From Palsa-504 sp963756575 (GTDB lineage Bacteria; Actinomycetota; Actinomycetes; Streptosporangiales; Streptosporangiaceae): a stretch of 64,000 nt of DNA. The notes below the pieces were generated by a model that saw only the letters and a list, made by a program, of their open reading frames with translations, made no database searches and was not told the origin of the DNA. The position numbers and the translations under genes are program-made. Each line of letters begins with the position of its first letter. The stretch's first letter is position 1. Below are positions 32,683 to 41,419 of the stretch, in pieces. The stretch covers positions 558,001-622,000 of the forward strand of contig CAVWOM010000016.1 of assembly GCA_963756575.1 (NCBI GenBank), written 5' to 3'.

Positions 32683-33480
32683 ATGCGACGACGATGGGGC
32701 ATCCTCACGGCCATGCTGACCCTCATGGCCGGGTTGACCCTGGCCACGGGCAGCGCGTCCGCCTCCACCGGGACCATGAACATCAGCCCCGGCGGGCCGA
32801 TCCACCTGGTCTCCTCGAGCTCGGCCGGCAGCGCGAGCGCACGCGGGATCAAGCGCGCGACGGCGACGAGCACCAACTGGTCCGGCTACGCCGCCACGAC
32901 CGGCACCTACACCAGCGTCGCGGCGAGCTGGACCGAGCCCACCGGCACCTGCAGCGGGAGCGCCAAGTACTCCTCGTTCTGGGTCGGGCTCGACGGCTAC
33001 AGCAGCAGCTCGGTCGAGCAGACCGGCAGCGAGGTCGACTGCTCGGGCAGCCGGGCGGTGTACTACGCCTGGTACGAGATGTATCCGGCCGGCTCGGTCT
33101 CGTACTCCAACACGGTGCGGCCCGGTGACCACTTCAACGCCTCGGTGACCTACACCGGCAGCAACCACTTCAGCCTGTTCATCGCGGACACCACCCAGGG
33201 CTGGAGCCACACCCACACCGGCACCCTGGCGAACGCGCCCCGGTCCTCGGCCGAGGTCATCGTCGAGGCGCCGTGCTGCACCTCGAGCGGCGGCATCCTC
33301 CCGCTGGCCGACTTCAACACGGTCAACATCACCGGCTCCACGGCCAACGGCTCCGCCCTCGGCAACGCGGGCGGCGTGACCGAGATCACCATGGTCAACA
33401 ACTCGGGACAGGACAAGGACAGCATCTCGTCCCTCAGCGGCGGCGAGAACTTCAGCGCCAGATGGCTCCGGAGTAACTAG
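32683..33480 (+). CDS. Secreted G1-family glutamic peptidase
   Basis: A 265-residue exported acid peptidase (eqolisin, MEROPS G1). Signal peptide MRRRWGILTAMLTLMAGLTLATGSASA. The mature domain has NWSGYAATTGTYTSVAASWTEP, SFWVGLDGYSSSSVEQTGSEVDC with the catalytic Gln (about Gln113), YYAWYEMYP, and SSAEVIVEAP with the catalytic Glu (about Glu191). Two-disulphide pattern plausible. Start ATG 32683 with AAGGAG upstream. These enzymes degrade protein in acid soils. Confidence 0.88.
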   Translation: MRRRWGILTAMLTLMAGLTLATGSASASTGTMNISPGGPIHLVSSSSAGSASARGIKRATATSTNWSGYAATTGTYTSVAASWTEPTGTCSGSAKYSSFWVGLDGYSSSSVEQTGSEVDCSGSRAVYYAWYEMYPAGSVSYSNTVRPGDHFNASVTYTGSNHFSLFIADTTQGWSHTHTGTLANAPRSSAEVIVEAPCCTSSGGILPLADFNTVNITGSTANGSALGNAGGVTEITMVNNSGQDKDSISSLSGGENFSARWLRSN

Positions 33481-33492
33481 GTAGTACCGCGC

Positions 33493-33528
33493 ACGGCCCC
33501 GCCCCCGCTGACCGCGGGGCGGGGCCGT
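33493..33528. terminator. GC-rich hairpin between the G1 peptidase and Rieske genes
   Basis: ACGGCCCCG...(33493-33508) pairs with ...CGGGGCCGT (33514-33528) with one bulged base, 13 bases past the peptidase stop and followed by TTCACAT. It can serve both convergent genes. Confidence 0.75.
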
Positions 33529-33565
33529 TCACATCCCAGGCGGGGCGCATCGCAGGCCTGGCGCG

Positions 33566-34753
33566 TCAGATCGCGGCGGCACCGCAGGACGTCGCGCCGG
33601 CGCAGGAAGAGGCGCTGGCGCACAGGCCCGGGCGGATGGGGACGCCGTTGCTGCGCAGTACGTCGCGCACGTCGAGGATCAGCGGGAACACCTCGTGGTT
33701 CCAGTCCTCGCCCTGCTCGTCCCAGGCCCGCTGCTCGGCCTCGACCGCCATCCGGTCCTCGGCGAACACGCCCTCAGTGAAGCGCCGGATGAGCGGCCAG
33801 GCCAGGTTGATGGCGCCCGGGACCGGTGGCTTCTCGATCATGAGCAGGCCGTAGACGTGGTTGGTGCGCTGCTCGGCGTCCTCGGGCACGTAGGCGACCC
33901 AGAGGGAGAACACGGGGAGTTCGGCGTTCTCGGGCACGAGCTGGAGGGTCTGGTAGGGGTACCCGGTGGTGATGGTGACGACGTCGGGCTTGTTCCCGCC
34001 CTTGATGCCGTCGGCGGCGAGCAGGTTGGCGCCGCGGTTGCGCTTCCCGCCGCCGTGGGTGAACAGGTACCTGGCCTCCACCGACTGCGAATCGCTGGTG
34101 TAGCCGAGGAGCTTGGGCTGGATCCGGCCGACGATGCCGCGGTGCAGGAACTGGTGGTTCATGTCGAGGAGGTTCTCGTGCATGAACGAGTAGTGGCAGG
34201 CGACGGTGCGCGAGAACGTCATCGTCTTGTGCCGGGGCGAGCTGTACTGCGGCAGGTCGGGCAGCGGTGCCGCGTCCGCCTGGGCCGGGTCGCCCGGGAA
34301 GACGAACACGAACCCGTAGGCCTCCTTGACCGGGTAGGCGCGCACGCCGCGCGGCGGCCGGCCCGCGCCCTTGGGCAGGTACGGGATCTGCGAGATGCGG
34401 CCGTTCCCACGGTAGGCCCAGGCGTGGTAGCAGCAGCGCAGCACGTCGCCTTCCACCACCCCCATGCTCAGCGGGACCTGGCGGTGCGCGCACCGGTCCT
34501 CCAGGGCGTAGACCGCGCCGCTCTCGCCGCGGTACAGGGCGATCCGCTGCCCCGCGAACGTGGCCGCGAACGTCTTGCCCTTCCGCACCTTGGCGGCCAC
34601 CGCGACCGGGTACCAGAAGTCCGGGTTGATCCCGGTGCGCCGCAGGTCGGCCTGGGGCTCGCCGTGGACCCGGGGGCCGGCCGTCTCCCCGCTGACCTCA
34701 GCGTTCGCCTCGGTCTCGTCCGCATCATCGTGCACAGGAAGTGTCTCAGTCAT
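33566..34753 (-). CDS. Rieske non-heme iron oxygenase, alpha-subunit type
   Basis: A 395-residue ring-hydroxylating or demethylating oxygenase. Rieske [2Fe-2S] site: DRCAHRQVPLSMGVV then GDVLRCCYHAWAY (C-x-H...C-x2-H). The catalytic domain has HENLLDMNHQFLH, which fits the D/N-x-x-H-x4-H iron site. The C-terminus is Cys/Ala-rich (LCASASSCAGATSCGAAA), unusual for the family. It needs a ferredoxin and reductase that are not in the window. ATG 34753. Downstream of the sugar operon by 85 bp, same strand, but function suggests an independent unit. Confidence 0.85.
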   Translation of the reverse strand: MTETLPVHDDADETEANAEVSGETAGPRVHGEPQADLRRTGINPDFWYPVAVAAKVRKGKTFAATFAGQRIALYRGESGAVYALEDRCAHRQVPLSMGVVEGDVLRCCYHAWAYRGNGRISQIPYLPKGAGRPPRGVRAYPVKEAYGFVFVFPGDPAQADAAPLPDLPQYSSPRHKTMTFSRTVACHYSFMHENLLDMNHQFLHRGIVGRIQPKLLGYTSDSQSVEARYLFTHGGGKRNRGANLLAADGIKGGNKPDVVTITTGYPYQTLQLVPENAELPVFSLWVAYVPEDAEQRTNHVYGLLMIEKPPVPGAINLAWPLIRRFTEGVFAEDRMAVEAEQRAWDEQGEDWNHEVFPLILDVRDVLRSNGVPIRPGLCASASSCAGATSCGAAAI

Positions 34754-34838
34754 ACCTTGTCCCCCCTCTGTACGGAGTATTCAACCGTGCAGAGCGACGC
34801 AAGGGAACGCTGATACAACGTTCGGGTGGAGCGAAGGA

Positions 34839-36578
34839 TTAGGGGCTGGCGGGGAGGCGGAGCCAGGCGGTGGTATCGGGGGGAAGGTGGCCGCTGGTGC
34901 TCGAGAGGCTCAGTGGAATGAGGGGGTTACTGGTGGTGAGGGAGGTACTGGTGGTGAGGGAGGTACTGGTGGTGAGGGAGGTACTGGTGGTGAGGGGGGT
35001 TCTGGTGGTGAGGGGGATGCTGGTGAGGAGGAGATCACCGGGGGGGAGGTCTACCGGGGATGGGGAGAGGTTGGCGATGCAGGTGACGGGGCCACGGGTG
35101 AAGGCCAGGACGCCGGCGGGGGCGGGGAGCCAGGTCATGGGAGCGTCCGGGGGGAACTCCGCGCGGCGCTGGTGGAGGGCGCGGCGGTAGAGGGTGAGCA
35201 CGGAATCCGGGTCGGCGGACTCGGCCTCGACGGTCAGGGAGTGCCAGGCCTGGGGCTGCGGGAGCCAGGGCTCCTTGCGGGCAGCGGGCGGGGAGAAGCC
35301 GAACGGGGGCTCGGCGCCGGACCAGGGCAGGGGGACGCGGCTGCCGTCGCGGCCGGGGTCGGCGCCGTTGGTACGGTGCCAGATCGGGTCCTGGCGCTTG
35401 GCGGCGGGGAGGTCCTCGACCTCCCACAGGCCTAGCTCCTCGCCCTGGTAGAGGTAGACCGAGCCGGGCAGGGCCATGCTGAGCAGGGCGGCGGCGCGCG
35501 CCCGGCGGGTTCCCAGGGCCAGGTCGACGGGCTGGCTGTGGTCGCGGCGGTCCAGCGCGAAGGACGTGTCGGCGCGTCCGTACCTGGACACGTGGCGGTC
35601 CACGTCGTGGTTGGACAGGACCCAGGTGGCGGGGGCGCCCGCCGCGGCGTGGAAGGCCAGCGTGCCGTCGATGACCTCGCGCAGGCGGGTGGCGTCCCAG
35701 GGGCAGCACAGGTACGGGAAGTTGAACACCGTGTGCAGTTCGTCGGGACGCAGGTAACGGGCGAACCGGGTGGCGTCGGGCAGCCATATCTCCCCGATCA
35801 GGACCCGGCCGGGGTACTGGTCGGCGACCGTGCGCCAGCCCCGGTAGATGTCGTGCACGTCGTCGCGGTCGGTGTAGGGCGTGGGGTCGTCCGGACCGGT
35901 GTCCGGCAGCGCCGGGTCCTTGGTCAGCAGGGCGGCCGAGTCGATCCTGATGCCGTCCACGCCGCGCTCGAACCAGAATCGCAGGATGTCCTCGAACTCG
36001 GCCCGGACCTGCGGGTTAGCCCAGTTGAAGTCGGGCTGCTCGGGCGCGAACAGGTGCAGGTACCACTCCCCCGGCGTGCCGTCGGGGGCGGTTGTCCTGG
36101 TCCAGGCGGACCCGCCGAAGATCGACTGCCAGTCGTTGGGCGGCAGGTCGCCGTGCTCGCCGCGGCCGGGCCGGAACCAGAACCGGGCACGCGCGGCTGA
36201 CCCGGGCGGTGCGGCCAGGGCGGACTGGAACCAGCGATGCTGGTCCGAGCAGTGGTTGGGGACGATGTTGATGATCGTCGCGATCCCGTGCCGGTGGCCC
36301 TCGGCGATCAGCGCGTCGGCGTCGGCGAGGGTGCCGAAGGCGGGGTCGATGGAGCGGTAATCGGCCACGTCGTAGCCGGCGTCCGACCGCGGGGACGGGT
36401 ACCACGGGCTGTACCAGATCGCGTCGACGCCGAGCTCGGCCAGATACGGCAGCCGGGCGCGGACGCCGGCCAGGTCGCCGATCCCGTCGCCGTCGCTGTC
36501 GGCGAAGCTCTGCACGTAAAGCTCGTAAATCGCAGCGCTCCGCCACCAAAGGTGAGGCCACCCGTTTGACTCAGTCAT
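34839..36578 (-). CDS. GH13 alpha-glucosidase-type glycoside hydrolase
   Basis: A 579-residue cytoplasmic GH13 enzyme. Conserved regions: PYLAELGVDAIWYSPWYPSP, IVPNHCSDQH (region I, with Cys for the common Thr), GVDGIRIDSAALL (nucleophile Asp), VLIGEIWLP (acid/base Glu), WVLSNHDVDRH (transition-state Asp). YQGEELGL also fits oligo-1,6-glucosidase/maltase types. The C-terminus carries TTSTSL-type hexapeptide repeats from an 18-bp minisatellite. Last gene of the operon LacI-controlled sugar importer; it would hydrolyse the imported alpha-glucoside. 15 bp to the permease gene stop. Confidence 0.88.
   Translation of the reverse strand: MTESNGWPHLWWRSAAIYELYVQSFADSDGDGIGDLAGVRARLPYLAELGVDAIWYSPWYPSPRSDAGYDVADYRSIDPAFGTLADADALIAEGHRHGIATIINIVPNHCSDQHRWFQSALAAPPGSAARARFWFRPGRGEHGDLPPNDWQSIFGGSAWTRTTAPDGTPGEWYLHLFAPEQPDFNWANPQVRAEFEDILRFWFERGVDGIRIDSAALLTKDPALPDTGPDDPTPYTDRDDVHDIYRGWRTVADQYPGRVLIGEIWLPDATRFARYLRPDELHTVFNFPYLCCPWDATRLREVIDGTLAFHAAAGAPATWVLSNHDVDRHVSRYGRADTSFALDRRDHSQPVDLALGTRRARAAALLSMALPGSVYLYQGEELGLWEVEDLPAAKRQDPIWHRTNGADPGRDGSRVPLPWSGAEPPFGFSPPAARKEPWLPQPQAWHSLTVEAESADPDSVLTLYRRALHQRRAEFPPDAPMTWLPAPAGVLAFTRGPVTCIANLSPSPVDLPPGDLLLTSIPLTTRTPLTTSTSLTTSTSLTTSTSLTTSNPLIPLSLSSTSGHLPPDTTAWLRLPASP
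34931..35020. repeat. Five 18-bp tandem repeats in the GH13 3' end
   Basis: Units of 18 bp (TGGTGGTGAGGGAGGTAC; three identical, two diverged) code for Ser/Thr/Leu hexapeptides near the GH13 C-terminus, outside the catalytic domain. Confidence 0.88.
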
Positions 36579-36593
36579 GGATCCCTTTGCTTC

Positions 36594-37478
36594 TTAGCCC
36601 TTGAGACTGCCTGCGGTCAGGCCGGACAGGATATTGCGCTGGAAGATGAGGAAGAACACCAGCGTGGGCACCGCGGCCATGGCGGACGCGGCGAGCACCA
36701 GGTTCTGCTGGGTCGTGCTGGCGGCCTCGAAGATGCCGACGTTCAGGGTCTCCCGGTTCGGGTTGTACCCGTACTCGACCAGCAGCGGCCACAGGAAGTC
36801 CTTCCAGACCGCGACCAGGGAGAAGATCGAGACCACGCCGATGATCGGCCGGGAGATCGGCAGCACGACCGAGCGCAGGGTCCGCAGCGGGGACGCGCCG
36901 TCGATGGCCGCCGCCTGGAGGAGCTCGGTCGGTATCGAGTCGAAGAACCGTTTGAGCAGGAAGATGTTGAAGGCGTTGGCCACCGAGGGCAGCCAGATCG
37001 CCTCCGGCGAGCCGATCAGGTTCAGGTGCAAGAGCGGCAGGTCCGAGACGGTCACGTACTGCGGCACGACGAGCACCGTGGCCGGGATCATCAAGGTCGC
37101 CAGCATCAGCGCGAAGATGAGGTTGCCGAGCACCGGCCGCAGCCGGGATAGCGAGTAGGCGGCGGCCACGTCGAAGATCAGCTGGAAGGCCAGCGCCCCG
37201 AAGGCGTAGTACAGCGTGTTGACCAGCAGCCGGCCGAGGCCGACGCGGCTCCACGCGGAGGCGTAGGTGCTCGGGTGCACGTGGGCCGGGATGATGGTCG
37301 GCGGCACCTGGACCGCTTCGGTGGTGGACTTGAGCCCGTCGGTGAACAGGAAGTACAGCGGCCCGATGAAGATCAGGGTGAAGGCCAGCACCACCAGCGT
37401 CAGGACCACCCGGTAGGTGATCCGGTGGCGGTTGACCTGGGCGCTGGATATCAGCGTCCGGGCCTGCGGCTCCGTCAT
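36594..37478 (-). CDS. Sugar ABC transporter permease, MalG type
   Basis: A 294-residue permease with six helices and the EAA loop ELLQAAAIDGASPLRTLRSVVLPISRP, which docks the ATPase. N-terminal segment VVLTLVVLAFTLIFIGPLYFLFTDGLKS is standard for CUT1 MalG. The start overlaps the upstream permease stop by four bases. The operon has no ATPase; in actinobacteria a shared MsiK-type ATPase usually serves such importers. Confidence 0.9.
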   Translation of the reverse strand: MTEPQARTLISSAQVNRHRITYRVVLTLVVLAFTLIFIGPLYFLFTDGLKSTTEAVQVPPTIIPAHVHPSTYASAWSRVGLGRLLVNTLYYAFGALAFQLIFDVAAAYSLSRLRPVLGNLIFALMLATLMIPATVLVVPQYVTVSDLPLLHLNLIGSPEAIWLPSVANAFNIFLLKRFFDSIPTELLQAAAIDGASPLRTLRSVVLPISRPIIGVVSIFSLVAVWKDFLWPLLVEYGYNPNRETLNVGIFEAASTTQQNLVLAASAMAAVPTLVFFLIFQRNILSGLTAGSLKG

Positions 37479-38446
37479 CGTGCCCCCTCCCGTTCACGGG
37501 TCAGCCACAGGTAGGCGCCGGAGAAGACGGCCAGGACCAGCATCAGCACCACGCCGAGGGCCGACGCGCTGTTGTAGTTGCTGGCCCCGCTCAGCGCGAA
37601 CGCGTACTGGTAGATGAGGTTGACCACGGACAGGGTGTTGTTGTTCACCCCGGCGCCGCCGCTGGTCAAGATGAACGCCTCCACGAACATCTGCATGGTG
37701 GCCACCACCTGCAGCAGGAGCAGCGTCGACAGGATCAGCCGGGTCTGCGGGATCGTGATATGCCTGATCTTGCGCAGCAGCCCGGCGCCGTCCAGTTCGG
37801 CGGCCTCGTAGAGCTCGCCCGGGATGTTCTGCAGCGCGGCCAGGTAGATAAGCGTCGCGCCGCCCATGTTCATCCAGGTGGCCGCGATCACCACCGAGAT
37901 CATGGCCATGCTGGGGATCCCGGTGCCGGACGACTGGACCCACTGGGACACCGGCAGGTGCAGGTGCCGCAGGATGTCGTTGAACAGGCCGTAGGTCGGG
38001 TCGTAGAAGTAGGCGAACAGCAGCAGTGCCGAGGTGGGCGGCAGCATGACCGGCAGGTAGACCAGGCAGCGCAGGTAGCCCTGGGCGTGCCGGAGCTCGT
38101 TGAGCAAGATGGCCACGAAGAACGGCACGGCGTAGCCGACGATCAGCGCGAGCACGGTGAACTCGATCGTGTTCTTCCAGGCCGTCCAGAACGTCGGGTC
38201 GTGGAAGATGCGCACGTAGTTGGCCCAGCCCGCCCAGCTGGTCACGCCCAGCTTGGTCTTCTGGAAGCTCATCACGATCTCCCGGCAGATCGGGTACCAG
38301 GAGAAGAAGGCGAAGCAGAGCACGGCACCGATCAGGAACCCGTGCGCCGAGACGTTGCGCCTGGCCCTGGCGGCGAGCCGGTCCCCGGCGCGCGAACGCG
38401 CCGGGGACACTGCTCCCGCCGGGCGGAGCGTGGCCAGCTCAGCCAC
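37475..38446 (-). CDS. Sugar ABC transporter permease, MalF type
   Basis: A 323-residue CUT1 permease. Seen: the ICREIVMSFQKTKLGV segment, helices in FLIGAVLCFAFFSWYP and VLALIVGYAVPFFVAILLNEL, and the EAA motif ELYEAAELDGAGLLRKIRHITIPQ. GTG start at 38446, overlapping the stop of the binding-protein gene by eight bases, so translation is coupled. Confidence 0.9.
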   Translation of the reverse strand: MAELATLRPAGAVSPARSRAGDRLAARARRNVSAHGFLIGAVLCFAFFSWYPICREIVMSFQKTKLGVTSWAGWANYVRIFHDPTFWTAWKNTIEFTVLALIVGYAVPFFVAILLNELRHAQGYLRCLVYLPVMLPPTSALLLFAYFYDPTYGLFNDILRHLHLPVSQWVQSSGTGIPSMAMISVVIAATWMNMGGATLIYLAALQNIPGELYEAAELDGAGLLRKIRHITIPQTRLILSTLLLLQVVATMQMFVEAFILTSGGAGVNNNTLSVVNLIYQYAFALSGASNYNSASALGVVLMLVLAVFSGAYLWLTREREGAR

Positions 38447-39830
38447 TGTTGGCCAGGATCTGGTTGACCTGGCCCGTCGCGGTGGCCAGCAGCTGGGTGA
38501 TGTTGGCGTTCGGGTTGGTCAGCACGGACAGCATGACCGGGTCCAGGGTCTTGTAGACCGCCTGGGCGTCGGCCGGCTCGCCCATCGGCTGCTCGTGGGC
38601 GTTGGCGAAGGTGGAGTAGTAAGCCGGGTTGATGGTCGCGCTGGCGTCCTGGAGCTTGGTGTAGGTGGCCGCGGTGGCCCCGGTGAACAGCTGCGGCTCG
38701 GGGAAGCCGACCGGGAAGCCGTCCGCCTTCTGCCGGACGAAGTTGAACTGGCCGGTCCCGGGGGTCAGGTACTCGAAGTTCATCCACTTGATGCCGGCCT
38801 GGATCTGGGCCGGGGTGTCGTGCTTGGCGAACATGTAGTCGTTGCCGCCGGACAGCGAGCCCGCCGGGCTGCCGGAGGTGCTGGGTATCGGGCCCATGCC
38901 GTAGTCGCCGATGCTGCCGCCGTCCTGCGGGACGATCACGTTGTAGATGTCGTCGGGGGCGGCGATGTACATGCCGAGCTTGCCCGCGGCCATCTGCTTC
39001 TGCAGGGTGCCCCAGGCGAGCTGCTGGGTCGGGCTCATGCTCTTGTCGACGAAGCGCATCTGGTGCAGCGCCTGCAGCACGGCCTTGCCCTGGTCGGAGT
39101 TGAACGCCGCGGCGGTGCCGGCCGAATTGATCATCTGGCCGCCCTCGGCGTCGATCTCCGAGGAGAAGTGCCAGCCGCCGTTGTTGCCCGCGCTGTAGTC
39201 GCCGTAACCGTAGATGCCGTGGCCGAGCTTGGTGATCGCCTTGGCGTCGGCCTCGACCTGGGCCCAGGTGGTCGGCGGCTGGTCGGGGTTGAGGCCGGCC
39301 TGCTTGAACAGCGCCCGGTTGATGACCAGGCCCTGGGTGTAGTTCACGGTGGGCAGCCCGTACAGCGTCTTGCCCGCGGTCACCGCGGCGATCGCGGTCG
39401 GCGCGATGTCCTTGAGCGTGGGGACGGTCTTGCTGTTCACGTAGGGCGTGATGTCGGCGGCCTGGCCCGCGTCCAGGACCTGGTTGCGGTCGGTGAAGTA
39501 GGTGTAGAAGAGGTTCGGCTCGTTCCCGGCCCGCAGCATCGCGGTGAACGAGGCGGGGACCTCGCAGGGGTTCTCGAAGACGCTGTTGATGGTGATGTTG
39601 GGGTTCTGCTTCTCGAAGATGGCGACGTCCTCGAGCCACTCTTTGTGCTGTACGGGAGAGCTCGCGGGGGGCGCGCAGTCGACGCTGATCGCCACGTGGC
39701 CGCCGCTGCTGCCGCTGCTGGCGGCGGGACTGCTCGAGCACGCCGCGGCCGCGAGCCCGAGAGCCGCGAAGACGGCGAACCCGGCTAGCCCGCGACCGGT
39801 CCCGTTCCGTCGGTGAAGCCGTCTTATCAT
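38439..39830 (-). CDS. Sugar ABC transporter substrate-binding lipoprotein
   Basis: A 463-residue family-1 solute-binding protein. Lipoprotein signal with lipobox AAA-C (Cys31), then a Ser/Gly linker and the SBP fold: WLEDVAIFEKQNPNITINSVFE, LFYTYFTDRNQVLDAGQAADITPYV, YGLPTVNYTQGLVINRALFKQAGL. First gene of the operon and divergent from lacI. It probably delivers an alpha-glucoside for the GH13 enzyme. Confidence 0.9.
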   Translation of the reverse strand: MIRRLHRRNGTGRGLAGFAVFAALGLAAAACSSSPAASSGSSGGHVAISVDCAPPASSPVQHKEWLEDVAIFEKQNPNITINSVFENPCEVPASFTAMLRAGNEPNLFYTYFTDRNQVLDAGQAADITPYVNSKTVPTLKDIAPTAIAAVTAGKTLYGLPTVNYTQGLVINRALFKQAGLNPDQPPTTWAQVEADAKAITKLGHGIYGYGDYSAGNNGGWHFSSEIDAEGGQMINSAGTAAAFNSDQGKAVLQALHQMRFVDKSMSPTQQLAWGTLQKQMAAGKLGMYIAAPDDIYNVIVPQDGGSIGDYGMGPIPSTSGSPAGSLSGGNDYMFAKHDTPAQIQAGIKWMNFEYLTPGTGQFNFVRQKADGFPVGFPEPQLFTGATAATYTKLQDASATINPAYYSTFANAHEQPMGEPADAQAVYKTLDPVMLSVLTNPNANITQLLATATGQVNQILANSG

Positions 39831-40149
39831 CGACTCACCCTTCCTAGGCTGGAAAATATCGATAGCTCAACATACGTACGGGTACATTTGGATGCAATAT
39901 CTCTACGAAAAACTGCAAAGACACAACTTGGTTACGACGTCAGCCGCCTGCCGGGCGGCCTGCCGACCTGACCTGGGCTTTCGTCATTCTTGCTCCAATA
40001 CCCGCATTCCTTGCGTATTCCTGCGGAAAGCGAGCGCCGTATCCGACGAAGGCTTACGGCAAGCAACCGGAAATTCCAGCAGAGATTTTCAGCAAGGGAG
40101 TGAGTCAGATCACGCAAAAACTTGCAGCTTCGTGTCGTATCTTTGCAAC
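39831..40149. promoter_or_regulatory. Divergent promoter region of the sugar operon and lacI
   Basis: A 319-bp A/T-rich gap. It has short palindromes TATCGATA (39857-39864) and TACGTA (39873-39878) upstream of the binding-protein gene, which could mark the LacI operator, and two TTGCA half-sites near 40128 and 40145. None is a convincing full LacI-type operator. Confidence 0.4.
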
Positions 40150-41196
40150 ATGACGCGCATACCCACCCGGCGGCTGGCCGACGTGGCCAGGAAGGTCGGG
40201 GTCAGCGAGGCCACGGTCAGCCGGGTCCTCAACGGCAAGGCGGGGGTCTCGGACAGCACCCGGGAGGCCGTGCTGACTGCCCTGGACGTGCTCGGCTACG
40301 AACGGCCGACCCAGCTGCGGGGCGAGCGGGCCAGGCTGATCGGCCTGGTGCTGCCCGAGCTGCAGAACCCGATCTTCCCGGCCCTGGCCGAGGTGATCGG
40401 CGGCGCGCTGGCCCAGCGCGGCTTCACCCCGGTGCTGTGCACCCGGACGGCCGGCGGCCTGTCCGAGGCGGATTACGTCGGCATGCTGCTCGACCAGCAC
40501 GTGTCCGGGATGGTGTTCTTCGGCGGCCACTGCGCCGAGGTGAACGCCCCGCACGAGCACTACCGGCAGCTGCGTAACCGCGGTGTCCCGGTGGTGCTGC
40601 TCAACGCGGCCATCGACGACCTGGCCTTCCCGGGCGTGTCGACCGACGACGTGACCGCCGCCGGCCAGGCCTATGATCACCTGGCCTCGCTCGGCCACCG
40701 GCGGATCGGCCTGGTGGTGGGCCCCGAGGACCACGTGCCGTCGCGGCGCAAGCTCGCCGGGTTCACCGAGCGGGCCCTGCTGGCCGCAGGGCCGGCCGGA
40801 GGTGCGGCGGGAGACGCCGGAGCGCCGCCGCCGGTCGAGCATTCCCTGTTCTCCCTGGAGGGAGGCCAGGCGGCCACCACGCGGCTGCTGCGGCACGGCG
40901 TCACCGGCGTCATCTGCGGCAGCGACGTGCTGGCCCTCGGTGCCATCCGGGCGGTCCGCCGGGCGGGCCTGTCCGTACCGGGCGACGTCTCGGTGGTGGG
41001 ATACGACGATTCCGCGTTCATGAACTGCACCGATCCGCCGCTGACCACGGTCAGGCAGCCGATCGAGGCGATGGGCAAGGCGGCCGTCGCCCTGCTGGTG
41101 AGCCAGATCGAGAACACCGCGGTCTACCCCGAGGAGCTGCTCTTCGAACCCGAGCTCGTCGTCCGCGGCTCGACCGGGCGCGGCCCGGGGGGCTAA
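40150..41196 (+). CDS. LacI-family transcriptional regulator
   Basis: A 348-residue repressor. N-terminal HTH: RLADVARKVGVSEATVSRVLNGKAGVSDSTREAVLTALDVLGY, with the hinge helix replaced by the shorter PTQLRGERARLIGLV. Periplasmic-binding-like core: GLVLPELQNPIFPALAEVI, FPGVSTDDVTAAGQAYDHLASLGHRRIGLV, GDVSVVGYDDSAFMNCTDPPLTTVRQP. Divergent from the importer operon, which it probably represses until the sugar is present. ATG 40150; the frame is open far upstream but similarity starts here. Confidence 0.9.
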   Translation: MTRIPTRRLADVARKVGVSEATVSRVLNGKAGVSDSTREAVLTALDVLGYERPTQLRGERARLIGLVLPELQNPIFPALAEVIGGALAQRGFTPVLCTRTAGGLSEADYVGMLLDQHVSGMVFFGGHCAEVNAPHEHYRQLRNRGVPVVLLNAAIDDLAFPGVSTDDVTAAGQAYDHLASLGHRRIGLVVGPEDHVPSRRKLAGFTERALLAAGPAGGAAGDAGAPPPVEHSLFSLEGGQAATTRLLRHGVTGVICGSDVLALGAIRAVRRAGLSVPGDVSVVGYDDSAFMNCTDPPLTTVRQPIEAMGKAAVALLVSQIENTAVYPEELLFEPELVVRGSTGRGPGG

Positions 41197-41419
41197 CAGC
41201 TTACTGCGGCCCCAGGTCACGATCTGGCGTCCAGCCGCCCGGCGCGTCACGGGGTTTACCTATCTTTGGTGCGTATTCGGCATTATTGTTGGAGGCGGCG
41301 GCGGAGGACGAGCCGTGGCGGCCACGCGGGGGGCCTGACCGCAGCTGGCCTGGATCTGTGGTAAGTCTGAATCCTGCGAACCGGTGCTAGCTGGCGCTAC
41401 GCATGACAGTTAGGTGGGG

